A stretch of DNA of 41,649 bases from Anaerolineaceae bacterium (lineage in GTDB: Bacteria; Chloroflexota; Anaerolineae; Anaerolineales; Villigracilaceae): assembly GCA_009885945.1 (NCBI GenBank), contig VFJR01000068.1, forward strand, positions 1-41,649, written 5' to 3'. The translations under genes were made by a program, and so were the position numbers. Positions 12,301-18,053 of this stretch are shown here, one piece after another (the stretch's first letter is position 1; each line of letters opens with the position of its first letter). The notes beneath the pieces are model-generated. The model worked only from the letters and a program-made list of their open reading frames with translations, was not told the origin of the DNA and made no database searches.

Positions 12301-12492
12301 ACCTTGACTGATTCCTCGTCAGAGGCGGCGCTGGGCGTCTTGCTCACTCCGCGTATGATCCAGCCGGGTATGCCAATGGGCATGGCTTTACAAGATGCCA
12401 AGCGTGAGCTAGCCAAGACCCACCCGGAGCTTCTGGATGTTTTGCTCGGCTGGACTCTTATGGGCGATCCTGCTTTGGTGGTTCAACCTTAA
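3337..12492 (+). CDS. Giant secreted multidomain surface protein with SdrD-B-like repeats, GEVED domain and C25 (gingipain-like) protease
   Basis: About 3050 aa. An ATG at 3325 is in frame, but GGAG at 3327-3330 lies 6 nt before the ATG at 3337, so 3337 is preferred. Residue numbers below count from 3325. A signal peptide (basic N-end, hydrophobic core LFIFIFSQVVV, cleavage near AVAA) is followed by a DUF11-like domain (~480-630). SdrD-B/Cna-B-like domains start near 665, 1137, 1300, 1406, 1537, 1701 and 1867, several with Ca-binding-like DxNGDGxxD. A second DUF11-like fold (~810-1130) carries an insertion. A GEVED domain (~2030-2205) and an Fn3-like module (~2220-2310) follow. The C-terminal ~340 residues match peptidase family C25: GAKYVLLVGGDTYDY, DPLYADVDND, AIGRFPVRT, catalytic-type His2926 in TGHSG and Cys2960 in QWGCWN. 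It ends without an LPXTG or other sorting motif. Likely a secreted adhesin-protease; its substrate is unknown. Confidence 0.88.
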   Translation: MQKKINYYFNLSTLFIFIFSQVVVPSAVAASAVDASTTQPITLADMELASVAAPGPDPAPNGYSVADPGSYQPSKFSSLQEIASMLGNNNYVAPLIPTSRTTANLKIYPITAYNLIVDSNVLAPSSYGPSAATIGAKFCNESNAAMTDVWMYAGDFNSDNDEVPDEANDKTPGLYPQRTSITENPGLNGPTQVDSGDTTRMYALKQESGTLNSVVDASRRYVGDLAVGQCLTQYWLISYPRKAYVGGTWVSVTGGIKPEDDLWLPYYFWATSNVTGSTPSYVWRPLTMRNEISAMANKIWPNGDNKVPDEYVSAIQQVLGWDTWTPNDPSGATAYPGETVTSQGIWYDLGNVGAGFDNNGDLVPDRNIWVQPIGDASAYDPGCFRLVRTYGLVIIKLNDGTEMLIPFVDEMYFENIPDNNTGAVGLVFYEYIALDGACSAGLTPYQEVASGYDNEKFNGDFGAGIPPIQSRATNMLFDKTGAGSIALGGTINYSLKFTLPDIDGGTSDTVTVGSPSVGAPLTFFDTVPSGLQFDSDSYSTTVDMTNYSPDPQPATVLVSKDSGTTWYDISLTASRDAICGVGVWPCYVPSTSPNNLVMIQWRLNSGITSPNGSDVIGEVVFSAFVPNAYTGNTISNTACMTMGTTSGFICDDLITVVSGTSAIQGTVWKDDSVTGGVLANAIQDGTEAGIGSGTPITVWLYWDNNGDGDYTDSGDFLYATTTSDASGNYCFDGTPLVSTCLTGSGGLLATTGSARYIIVVDTLDPQLPTGYGPTTATSYKNIALAASTLYGDDASEPSDFGFGPALTLDKNLATTTAVVVGDTVTYSILLTNHMPGDGSGGSACVYKSWSPLEGNQSTGVPPNKRFANTLTQSPPNPTNAFNSVGFDSVYAISDFSTGANQVLGATNYTFGPQSGTITKVNLRARYYVSTALVDDFAHIGYYTGGTLHATKTYTTAEVNAHIGFANSGYLDWDFGATNPATAANWQWSELASGNTIQMLFGNDKAASADISLMHLDGLVLEVTTTGTCGGISTTLNPVPLTDTFNSSYFTFISSDPPVSSTGAGSLTWNNVGPIYPGQTRVVTVNMRAIQNGTTTNTDNTATSTSSKFASGLPANSPVTDTATVVIGTNAATRSLSGHVFDDNITTGWLTAAWSEPGTAQAGYDGSDSAIPYIPVDLYACVIAGVPVTAISDNKACNDASVGGTWQYLQSTSTNTSGDYTFSNLRQGYYYVVVHSEYIVGSQTADVNQNGVCTVCDSKSGLTTDNVNNSPFPGDLSNNTTITNVNFGYNVSNSTYNIGDTLFYDWNGDGIQDGTDEPMSGITIELLGPDGTVIATTTTNSSGVYGFSARPVGYYTVRVATSSLPSGVTQSLDPDATKDNQSSFNLTANDLTRDFAYQPVGSGTIGDTVFVDLNGNGLKGSAEEGLSGVTVKLQVDLNGDGTYVTIATQTTSSTGAYLFEGLPVGASYNYRVVVELSAANLAIIPNDVIGNDYLNSTGTKDVTPTPDIIYINASITTASPNYLTADFGFAPPASFGDTVYQDINGNGTQDLNEPGISGVTVNLYYFTDLGDGNFAYDVGEPFYDLNSSGTRQVGESFFDKDGRYQPGDTVGAFYATATTDANGKYQFAGLLPGYYVAQVTPPAGSTLTGDPNTDGISCSTLTLSTEPPSTICDHRDGMRLYNGTNYLGADFGYQLPGAFGDTVWIDTNGNNKVDIGESGIDQITVTATTTVPANTTVTVNGTTYTAGQPISLSAITDANGNYFFSGITIGGAIPANVTWIVTVNTADPDFPVGLTNVSDPDQLTACNIPGNPTCTGYNSATNVVMNPSGAITQVGALTTNSADGDASDVLKLDADFGYRFVGITDISGTICGETTTVNGFCGSSNIAPTGIGAGEIVYDNVTVYLYRLDETGGTPGNGILDAGETTILVGTTITNANGDYAFYDVADGTYYVIAIGAPQDGLDLTSTAATVNAGADNDANQTGQYQETVAGDGDTLSAYQVVHVAANDTSVTDRDFAFQNRLTYDYGDLPVAYSMTRLDDNPDGARHTISGLYLGAVAPDADGNGYPSATASNDDNVGDDEEGVTFTGTWTNGDNGGSLSVVVTGSGYLVGWIDINGDGDFNDGFDDGDGNFSETGEWREYIISQAVTTGTYPFTVDIPAGTLSATPKIFNTRFRLFTTMPLLPALSYTGAATGGEVEDYQISVVLNGTPIIPPHTTPVTLSYFQAQRRGSKVEFNWSTATETSNLGFNLYVENNGQLIQINQNMIPSQVVDSLNRHDYSLSVNMGGDTFYIEDVSVLNETTRHGPFRLGAKYGDRIKENKIDLAAIEAEHNQLQAQNQNKILKDLKRLPSSILQLPFLKPTQEMQLVNTLNLKVRKTGIYRVTYEELKSAGLDLAGVSVKKLTLTNRGKVVPIYVDALNNKSAGGSFGAGKFIEFYAEALDTIYTDTNIYTLQVGKSQANRISEDNGAPSRNIIPSASYTETILVNKQIVYSNIAPGTDVWFDTAMLTAKTAKSWTFNFQVNGLADASAPASLDLVVWGVTNFSQNPDHHLLVSINGVSLANQTFEGLVEHKIKVSLPAGTLHEGSNTLQLTLPGDTGARSDLVNLDKFSISYQRFFAATDGKIAFTATGKVFTVTNLPGKDVVVYRIDNKGIVRLQKTNVVKGSGNTYTATFGGTNAEAKYLVSTVEVLSAPTLEPTRLQVNLNNPAQYLIISHPDFIDGLQPLIQARRAQGLTVSVVDVTNIYTQYSYGIFDPLAIQKYIAYAKKSLGAKYVLLVGGDTYDYRNYLGINSISFIPSLYVTTGRVAKFVPVDPLYADVDNDNVPDLAIGRFPVRTRAELDLMVNKTLAYTNKNYGKTAVFTSDKYDGVVSFKEINASLSADLPAGWSSENINLDDLSVSAAQSQLFAAMNRGTALVTFTGHSGPTSWTFSNLFNTQVAATLTNAGRPFVLVQWGCWNTYYVDPLNNNLVQSFLFSGDKGAAAVFGAVTLTDSSSEAALGVLLTPRMIQPGMPMGMALQDAKRELAKTHPELLDVLLGWTLMGDPALVVQP

Positions 12493-12500
12493 TCAATATG

Positions 12501-12534
12501 ATGTAGCGGGCTCTGTAAAATGAGCCCGCTACAT
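12501..12534. terminator. 13-bp perfect inverted repeat after the surface protein gene
   Basis: ATGTAGCGGGCTC (12501-12513) is an exact inverted repeat of GAGCCCGCTACAT (12522-12534) with an 8-nt loop, 9 nt past the stop codon. The stem is strong and GC-rich, but no T-run follows on the + strand. It probably ends or stabilises the long upstream transcript. Confidence 0.6.
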
Positions 12535-12611
12535 CAATAAAAATTATGAATTCAATGATCGTGAGCTGAAAATTGGACCGTGCCTTTGTTTCAAAAGGCC
12601 AGGGCTTAGGT

Positions 12612-12654
12612 AAGCAAATAGCAGACCAACTGTAATGGGTTTTGCCATTTGCTT
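12612..12654 (+). promoter_or_regulatory. Possible stem-loop in the leader of the cyclase gene
   Basis: AAGCAAAT (12612-12619) pairs with ATTTGCTT (12647-12654) across a 27-nt loop, and CTTTAATTATT follows. It could be a weak terminator or attenuator ahead of the lasso-type genes. No convincing -35/-10 pair was found in 12535-12728; TTGCAA at ~12664 is the best -35-like match but has a poor -10. Confidence 0.25.
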
Positions 12655-12728
12655 CTTTAATTATTGCAATCCTTAGCATTAGGTAATAATTCGTGAGTGT
12701 ATATAGTCCTAAGTAGTAGGAAAAATTT

Positions 12729-14540
12729 ATGAGCGCATTTGCCGTTGTGTATGAAAGATTAAATTCATCAGCCGACCCTATAATGCTGGAGCGAGTTCTC
12801 GGGCGTTTACAGCATCGTGATGTGGATGGCCGCGACGTGTTTGTTCTCGGCAATGTAGCAATGGGACATATACACTTTTGGACTACCCCCGAAGAGGTGG
12901 GTGAGCGCCAGCCGCTGGCGATAAAAGATGAGCCGTTCCGTATTGTTTTTGACGGACGAATTGATAATCGCGATGAGTTATTTTTAAAATTAAATCTTCA
13001 GCCTGATGAAGGCAACCTGCTGTCAGATGCTCAACTTATGCTGCATGCGTATGCCCGCTGGAATGAAAATTGTTTTAAATTCTTTGTGGGTGAATTTTCA
13101 TTGGTGATTTTCGATGAAATAAACAACCAGCTTGTTTGCGCGCGCGACCATTTAGGTGACCGAACTTTATTTTATACAACTCAAGATACACAAGTTGTTA
13201 TTGCTTCAGAACCCTGGGCTGTGGCGGGTGTAAATAATTCAAAACCTGATCTCAACGAAAAAGCAATTGCGCACTATTTTGCATTGCAAGCAACAGAAGA
13301 CGGGCAAACTTTCTTTAATAATGTTTACGAACTACTACCCGCGCATGTGATGACGATTGATGTGTTGAGCCAGCGTATGATACGTTACTGGAAGCCAGAT
13401 ATGCATAAAAAAATCCGTTATAAAACGGATGAAGAGTATGCAGAGCATTTTCGCAAATTGTTGGAAGAAAGCGTTCGTTGCCGTATGCGCTCCAATGCGC
13501 CGGTGGGTGTCTTGATGAGCGGTGGACTAGATTCAACTTCAGTTGCTTGTTTAGCTGCACGCATGAAAACTCCACAGCAATTAACAACAATTTCATTTGT
13601 ATTCGATGAATTAGCAGACTGTGACGAGAGAGAATATATCAATGCTGTAAAAGAACAGTGGCAAACCCATTCCATTCAAATTCCTTGTGATGATGCCTGG
13701 ACGTACAAGGGTTGGGAAAGCTGGAAGCGCAATCCCAACCAACCCGAAGGTAACCCCTATCGGCTGGTTAAAGAACGCGTTTATCAAAGAGCGTCCCATG
13801 AAGGACTTCGAGTATTGTTAACCGGCGGGTTTGGTGACCATTTGTATGATGGATTGGAAAATTGGTTGCTGGATTTGATTTTGGATAATCGTATCAAGCA
13901 GGCAGTTCAAGGTGTTCTTTATAACATCCGCAATTTTGGTGTACGCCAAGCCCTGAAAGCCCCGTCTGCGCGGCGATTGGCAAGATTTATTCTTGATAAA
14001 ATACCTGTTGGCAGGTATTTGCACGCTAAGCACACTTCACGTGTATGGCTGACATCTTTTTCACTGGAAAATATTAACCCAAAACCCGTCGATCGCGCTT
14101 TTGAAGATAAGCACAATTTGCTTGGTTTACCAGCTGCAAAAAGCAGTACTGGTGAAATTTATAATGCAAACCGATATAAGCTGGAACTGCGCCACCCTTA
14201 TCGTGACCGCCGTTTGATTGAATTTATCTTGGCTGTGCCCGCATATCAACTATATTTTTGCGGCGTTTATAAATACATCCTGCGCAGCGCAATGCAAGGC
14301 ATTCTGCCGGAGATTATCCGTATTCGGCGTCAAAAGACTTCATTGGTGTCCTTGCTTTCTCGTGGAATTGAACGCGAAAAAAATAGTTTACAGGAGCTCC
14401 TTCAAGCTCCGAATGCACGTTGGCGTAAATTTGTAGAAGCATCATGGCTTTTACCGCGTTGGAATGTACAAATTACGCCAGATACAGATGGTCCTCAAGC
14501 TCTTATTCCGTGGTTATGCCTTTCTTTTGAAGCTTGGTAA
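12729..14540 (+). CDS. Asparagine-synthase-like lasso cyclase (ATP-dependent macrolactam synthetase, McjC/LarC type)
   Basis: 603 aa. The N-terminal half (~1-220) has the class II glutamine amidotransferase fold pattern (IVFDGRIDNRDELF, CARDHLGDRTLFY). Residue 2 is Ser, not the catalytic Cys of true asparagine synthetase, so it should not release ammonia from glutamine. The C-terminal synthetase domain has the PPi loop SGGLDS (264-269) and an ATP-site stretch LLTGGFGDHLYDG. Known chemistry of lasso cyclases: adenylation of an Asp/Glu side chain in the core and closure onto the N-terminal amine. Assignment as a cyclase rather than an EPS-locus asparagine synthase homologue depends on the precursor gene 30 nt downstream. 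An AGGAAAA Shine-Dalgarno precedes the ATG. Confidence 0.85.
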   Translation: MSAFAVVYERLNSSADPIMLERVLGRLQHRDVDGRDVFVLGNVAMGHIHFWTTPEEVGERQPLAIKDEPFRIVFDGRIDNRDELFLKLNLQPDEGNLLSDAQLMLHAYARWNENCFKFFVGEFSLVIFDEINNQLVCARDHLGDRTLFYTTQDTQVVIASEPWAVAGVNNSKPDLNEKAIAHYFALQATEDGQTFFNNVYELLPAHVMTIDVLSQRMIRYWKPDMHKKIRYKTDEEYAEHFRKLLEESVRCRMRSNAPVGVLMSGGLDSTSVACLAARMKTPQQLTTISFVFDELADCDEREYINAVKEQWQTHSIQIPCDDAWTYKGWESWKRNPNQPEGNPYRLVKERVYQRASHEGLRVLLTGGFGDHLYDGLENWLLDLILDNRIKQAVQGVLYNIRNFGVRQALKAPSARRLARFILDKIPVGRYLHAKHTSRVWLTSFSLENINPKPVDRAFEDKHNLLGLPAAKSSTGEIYNANRYKLELRHPYRDRRLIEFILAVPAYQLYFCGVYKYILRSAMQGILPEIIRIRRQKTSLVSLLSRGIEREKNSLQELLQAPNARWRKFVEASWLLPRWNVQITPDTDGPQALIPWLCLSFEAW

Positions 14541-14569
14541 ATTTTATTATTTATTTTATGGAGACTTTT

Positions 14570-14779
14570 ATGCTTTTTCATTCTCAAATATCGAACACCC
14601 TTCAGCCGCCGAATGTGGATGAAGTTGACCAGAAGCGCCTTAAGCTGTACAGTAAACCATGTTTGGAAGAGTTGGGTGATTTGCGCGCATTAACCTTGGG
14701 AGGCTCCCCAGGTAGCGGTGATAGTGGCGCTGATTTTTGTGAAATTCCGGGCAGTGGCGGCGTTGGTAACTGTTTATAA
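14570..14779 (+). CDS. Lasso-peptide precursor (69 aa: 43-residue leader, 26-residue core)
   Basis: The frame is open from an upstream ATG at 14534. GGAG at 14560-14563 lies 6 nt before the ATG at 14570, so this start is preferred. The leader holds YSKPCLEELGDLRALT, an exact fit to the lasso leader rule Y-x2-P-x-L-x3-G-x5-T that is read by the PqqD-like B1 protein. With the conserved Thr at -2, the predicted core begins GGSPGSGD: Gly1 would be the ring amine and Asp8 the acceptor, giving an 8-residue macrolactam. The tail is Gly/Ser-rich with Cys14 and Cys25, which could form a disulfide, and ends Asn-Cys-Leu. It sits between the cyclase and kinase-like genes. No larger family member is missing; the length is normal for a lasso precursor. 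Confidence 0.87.
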   Translation: MLFHSQISNTLQPPNVDEVDQKRLKLYSKPCLEELGDLRALTLGGSPGSGDSGADFCEIPGSGGVGNCL

Positions 14780-14784
14780 TTTTT

Positions 14785-15672
14785 ATGCCTTATTACCGTA
14801 TCGCCTTGCAGGATATTCATTTTGCCTATCCTATTGTGGAGTTGGATTTTTGTGAAATAAAAAAAAACAGGGTCTTAGCGGCTGTCCAGTCTCCCCCTAA
14901 ATTATTGTTTGAGAGCGTATTGATTTCCCACTCTTTGGGATGGGTTGGTAATGCAAACCGTCAAGTGGAGATTTGGTCAGCGCCAGCGGGATTCCTCTTC
15001 AAGGTCGAAGGTGGAAGCGGGTTTTATATGTCGGAAGATGGGCAAGAAATTTCCCTGATCAATCATCAAAAAGAGCAGGTGGGGCAGTTTGCTCTACCTG
15101 CTCTTTTAATGGATTTGGATCGTGAAATTTTGCTTGGTCCCGTCATTGTTTTTACTTTAGCGTTACGCAATACGTGGAGTTTCCACACTAGCGCCGCCAT
15201 GTTCAAAGATAAAATAATTTTATTTATGGGCGAATCGGGTATGGGGAAATCAACGTTGGCAAGATATATTTCCACTCAAAAAAATTGGCGATTGGTTGCC
15301 GATGATATTTTGCCAGTTATCGCGGATGATATTAGTGTAATGGCGTTACCGCGTTTTCCCCAACTAAAATTACCAATCAACGCACAACCGGGTGTTTCTT
15401 TGCCTGAGCAATTACCAATACACGCTATTTGCATCTTGCAAACTGTAGATAAAAATGCTGCTCCTCATTTAAACTTTATTCAGCCTAGTTTGGCAGTCAG
15501 AGACATCCTTGCTCATACTGCGGGTACTCGTATGTTCACGCCTGAATTGCTGGCGGCGCATTTGAATGTTTGCGCGAAAATAGTAAAGCTCCTGCCTGTT
15601 TATCATTTGTCCTACCCCCATAGAAAAGAAATCCTTCCAGAAGTTAAGGATGTTTTGGAAAATATATGCTGA
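14785..15672 (+). CDS. HPr-kinase/phosphorylase-like protein of the lasso cluster
   Basis: 295 aa. Walker A is GESGMGKST (residues 149-157), followed by WRLVADDILPVI, the acidic ADD motif typical of the HPrK C-terminal fold. The N-terminal ~140 residues are an unassigned beta-rich region. Related proteins are regular members of lasso clusters, where some phosphorylate the precursor's C-terminal residue, and also of EPS/exosortase loci. This core ends in Leu with no C-terminal Ser, so the phosphorylation target is unclear (internal Ser residues exist). It begins 5 nt after the precursor stop and overlaps the next gene by 7 nt, so it is cotranscribed with both. Confidence 0.82.
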   Translation: MPYYRIALQDIHFAYPIVELDFCEIKKNRVLAAVQSPPKLLFESVLISHSLGWVGNANRQVEIWSAPAGFLFKVEGGSGFYMSEDGQEISLINHQKEQVGQFALPALLMDLDREILLGPVIVFTLALRNTWSFHTSAAMFKDKIILFMGESGMGKSTLARYISTQKNWRLVADDILPVIADDISVMALPRFPQLKLPINAQPGVSLPEQLPIHAICILQTVDKNAAPHLNFIQPSLAVRDILAHTAGTRMFTPELLAAHLNVCAKIVKLLPVYHLSYPHRKEILPEVKDVLENIC

Positions 15673-15947
15673 CACTGGCTTCCAAAATTAATATCCCCGA
15701 CTATATTCATGTAACCACTGTGGACAAAGACACTGTTTTGCTAAATACCCGCACAAACAAATATTTTGCATTAAAAGATGTGGGCGCGCGAATATGGAGT
15801 TTGCTTAAAGAATATAAGCATTTAACTGAAATCCATGCGGTTTTATTACGCGAATATGATGTTGAAGAAAAGCAAATGGAAATAGATTTACTCGAATTGA
15901 TCGAGCAGTTTTGGAAGGGCGGGTTAGTAGAAGTGATTCACGAGTAG
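15666..15947 (+). CDS. PqqD-family RiPP recognition element (lasso B1 protein)
   Basis: 93 aa. The pattern DTVLLNTRTNKYFALKDVGARIWSLL followed by a helical C-terminus is the PqqD/RRE winged-helix fold. In lasso systems the stand-alone B1 protein binds the leader's YxxP...L motif and hands the precursor to the B2 protease and the cyclase. The start overlaps the kinase-like gene. No transglutaminase-like B2 domain is fused to it, and none is encoded before the convergent regulator genes, so the leader peptidase must come from elsewhere or the pathway differs. Confidence 0.85.
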   Translation: MLTLASKINIPDYIHVTTVDKDTVLLNTRTNKYFALKDVGARIWSLLKEYKHLTEIHAVLLREYDVEEKQMEIDLLELIEQFWKGGLVEVIHE

Positions 15948-15962
15948 TGTAACAAGAGGTTT

Positions 15963-16108
15963 TTCATAACCATTCAGCCATAAGCTACATACATAATCAT
16001 GTCCCTGCGAGGCGCTCTTGTTTTTTGCCGAAGCAGTCTGCAAATGACTGGAGATTGCTTCGGCGGAAGAGCAAAACCCGCCTCGCAAAGACATGGCTGG
16101 GTAGTTAC
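15963..16108. repeat. Long imperfect palindrome (REP/MITE-like) between convergent genes
   Basis: Nested arms pair: CATGTC (15998-16003) with GACATG (16090-16095), TGCGAGGCG with CGCCTCGCA, GCTCTT with AAGAGC, and GCCGAAGCA with TGCTTCGGC. The central loop is ~21 nt. Outside these, TCATAACCATTCAGCCAT on the left corresponds, with several mismatches, to the inverted ATGGCTGGGTAGTTACGA on the right. The form resembles the widespread 'TTGCGAGG...GAAGCAATCT' palindromic repeats. It occupies almost the whole gap between pqqD-like (+) and HD-GYP (-) genes and could also act as a two-way terminator. Confidence 0.7.
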
Positions 16109-16115
16109 GATTTTT

Positions 16116-17492
16116 TCACAAGTTTTTATTGATACCCTGAATCATATCAAGCACTAGCTCGACCAGTTTTGGGTCAAAAAGCTTGCCCGACTCGTTCTTA
16201 ATATAGGTTTGAACTTCAGGGATTGGCATTTTTTTTCTGTAAGGGCGGTCACTGGTTAATGCATCCCATACATCAATAATCGTGAATAATCTTGCTGATA
16301 AAGGGATTTCTTCGCCTTTTAGTCCCCGTGGGTAACCGCCCCCATCCCAATGTTCATGATGGCAATATGGAATATCCAAAGCAGGGCGTAAATATGTGAT
16401 GGGATGTAACATTTCATATGCATAAATTGGGTGGCGGCGCATTTCTACCCATTCTATTTCGGTAAGAGAGGCGGGTTTTTGTAAAATATCATCTTTGATC
16501 GCAATTTTACCCATATCGTGCAATAACGCCCCGCGCCGTATGTGAATAAGCTCGCTTGCGTTAAAACCTAAGTGAGGCGCAATTTTTTCGGTTAATTCAG
16601 TTACTCGTTGTGTATGCCCCTCAGTTTCACGATCCCGTAAATCCAATGCGCGTACCCAGCCTTCAATGGTTCGTTCGTAGGCTTCCCCTAATTCTTTGTG
16701 GGCATTCGTTAGTGCTTCCTCTGCTTTTTTACGTTCTGTAATATCCCGCGAAGCAGACTGAATCTCCAATAATAATTTTGAATTATTTAATATCATCCGC
16801 GCAGATGTTTCAAGCCATATATAAGCACCATTTTTTTTCAACGCGCGATAGACAATGGTATAGGTTTTCGTAGTAGGCACTTTTTTTTCTAGGAATTGTT
16901 GAATAAGATCTTTATCTTGCGGGTGAATAAATTCGAGACTGTTTTTGCCGATCAATTCCTCAGGAGAATACCCGAGGATGTTCAAACAAGCAGGCGAGGC
17001 ATAAAGAAAAGTACCATCGGGTGCATTGCGCGAAATCATATCGCTAGCATTTTCAGCCAATAAACGAAATTGTGCTTGAAAATGAATTCTTTCAGCCCGC
17101 GACTTCCATTGATCGATGGCTCGTTCTGCAAAATGAGGCATGTCCATCATGGATTCTGGTGATTTAACAACATAATCCACAGCGCCCGATTTCAAGGCTT
17201 CCACAGCGATCTTTTCATTACCATAACTGGTCATTAGAATTACAGGCGTGGAAAGTGGGTCCAGAGGATCCAGTGTGTCCGATAATAATTCTAAGCTTTC
17301 CCCGTCTGGGAGACGCCAATCGGCAATAATTAAATTAGGGTTGTCTGACCTAATATATGAGCGTGCTTCTGTTAGTGAGCGCGTACGATGTAATTCAAAC
17401 TCAGACGAATACCCGTCAAATGCTCTCTCAATTAATTCTGCATGAGGGTCTTCGTCTTCGATCAAAAGAATACGGATCATTTCATTTGCCAT
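16116..17492 (-). CDS. Response regulator with REC, PAS and HD-GYP domains (probable c-di-GMP phosphodiesterase)
   Basis: 458 aa. The REC domain (1-125) has acidic residues ED/D near 12-15 and phosphoacceptor Asp58 in IIADWRLPDG. A PAS domain (~140-260) contains SRNAPDGTFLYASPACLNILGY and ends with the PAC-type SRDITERKKAEE. HD-GYP (~275-450) shows the metal-binding HDMGKIA, then RRHP, HHEHWDGGGYPRGLKGEEIP, DVWDALTSDRPYR. All expected HD-GYP residues are present, so catalysis of c-di-GMP hydrolysis to pGpG or GMP is likely. It lies 12 nt downstream of a REC-only gene and is probably translated from the same mRNA. The neighbouring EPS and surface genes are plausible c-di-GMP outputs (inference). 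Confidence 0.92.
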   Translation of the reverse strand: MANEMIRILLIEDEDPHAELIERAFDGYSSEFELHRTRSLTEARSYIRSDNPNLIIADWRLPDGESLELLSDTLDPLDPLSTPVILMTSYGNEKIAVEALKSGAVDYVVKSPESMMDMPHFAERAIDQWKSRAERIHFQAQFRLLAENASDMISRNAPDGTFLYASPACLNILGYSPEELIGKNSLEFIHPQDKDLIQQFLEKKVPTTKTYTIVYRALKKNGAYIWLETSARMILNNSKLLLEIQSASRDITERKKAEEALTNAHKELGEAYERTIEGWVRALDLRDRETEGHTQRVTELTEKIAPHLGFNASELIHIRRGALLHDMGKIAIKDDILQKPASLTEIEWVEMRRHPIYAYEMLHPITYLRPALDIPYCHHEHWDGGGYPRGLKGEEIPLSARLFTIIDVWDALTSDRPYRKKMPIPEVQTYIKNESGKLFDPKLVELVLDMIQGINKNL

Positions 17493-17504
17493 CGAGTTGA
17501 TATT

Positions 17505-17948
17505 TTATTTACCGAGGTGTGTATTCCATCTAAGCCAATAGAAACCCAAGTCATCCATTAATTTTCGAAATTCTTCAAATCCCACTGGCTTAACCAAATA
17601 ACTATTAACATGGTGGTTATAAGCCCGTACAACGTCTTTTTCTGCATCAGATGTCGTTAGTATAATGATCGGAATGCTTTTCAGATCTTCCGTCTCTTTG
17701 ATGATATGTAAAACTTCCAATCCGTCAACCTTGGGTAAACGCAGGTCAAGCAAGATTACATGCGGTCGGGGACTGGTTTCAGGATTTTCAAAACCATCGC
17801 GGCGAATTAAATAATCAAGCGCAGATTGCCCGTCCAGAAAATGAATAATTTTATTGCCGATGGTATGCTCTTCCATGGTTCGGATTACCAATTCTGCATG
17901 ATCTTTATTGTCTTCTACCAACATTACTAATATCGGTTCGCCAATCAT
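17505..17948 (-). CDS. REC-only response regulator (Rcp1-like)
   Basis: 147 aa, a single receiver domain: VEDNKDH near the start, phosphoacceptor Asp68 in HVILLDLRLPKVDG, Thr in ILTTSD, Lys in YLVKPVGFEEF. The extra length before Asp68 is typical of Rcp1-type receivers that partner phytochrome-like or hybrid histidine kinases. It has no output domain, so it likely relays phosphate or controls its neighbour by protein contact. A good Shine-Dalgarno (AGGAG, 5 nt spacing) precedes ATG at 17948. It is first in a two-gene unit with the HD-GYP gene. No cognate kinase is adjacent. Confidence 0.92.
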   Translation of the reverse strand: MIGEPILVMLVEDNKDHAELVIRTMEEHTIGNKIIHFLDGQSALDYLIRRDGFENPETSPRPHVILLDLRLPKVDGLEVLHIIKETEDLKSIPIIILTTSDAEKDVVRAYNHHVNSYLVKPVGFEEFRKLMDDLGFYWLRWNTHLGK

Positions 17949-18009
17949 AGTTACTCCTAAATTTGATTGGTCAATTGTAATCTATTAATTCGTCCGCCTA
18001 CTTCCATGA

Positions 18010-18015
18010 TATAAT
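18010..18015 (+). promoter_or_regulatory. Consensus -10 box upstream of the STAS gene
   Basis: A perfect TATAAT lies 39 nt before the STAS start codon. No good -35 is present at 17-nt spacing, so this is a partial match only. Confidence 0.3.
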
Positions 18016-18053
18016 TTTTGTATAAATTATATCCAACTCCGGAGGATGGCCTA

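Noticed and set aside
3337-12492. The C25 protease as the missing lasso leader peptidase
   Set aside because: It is a secreted protein while leader removal occurs in the cytoplasm; only proximity supports the idea.
12458-12853. 131-aa reading frame on the - strand between the surface protein and the cyclase
   Set aside because: It crosses the terminator-like repeat and both real genes, has no ribosome site and no recognisable domain.
14534-14569. Longer precursor start giving 12 extra hydrophobic residues
   Set aside because: It overlaps the end of the cyclase gene and lacks a ribosome site, while ATG 14570 has GGAG at ideal spacing.
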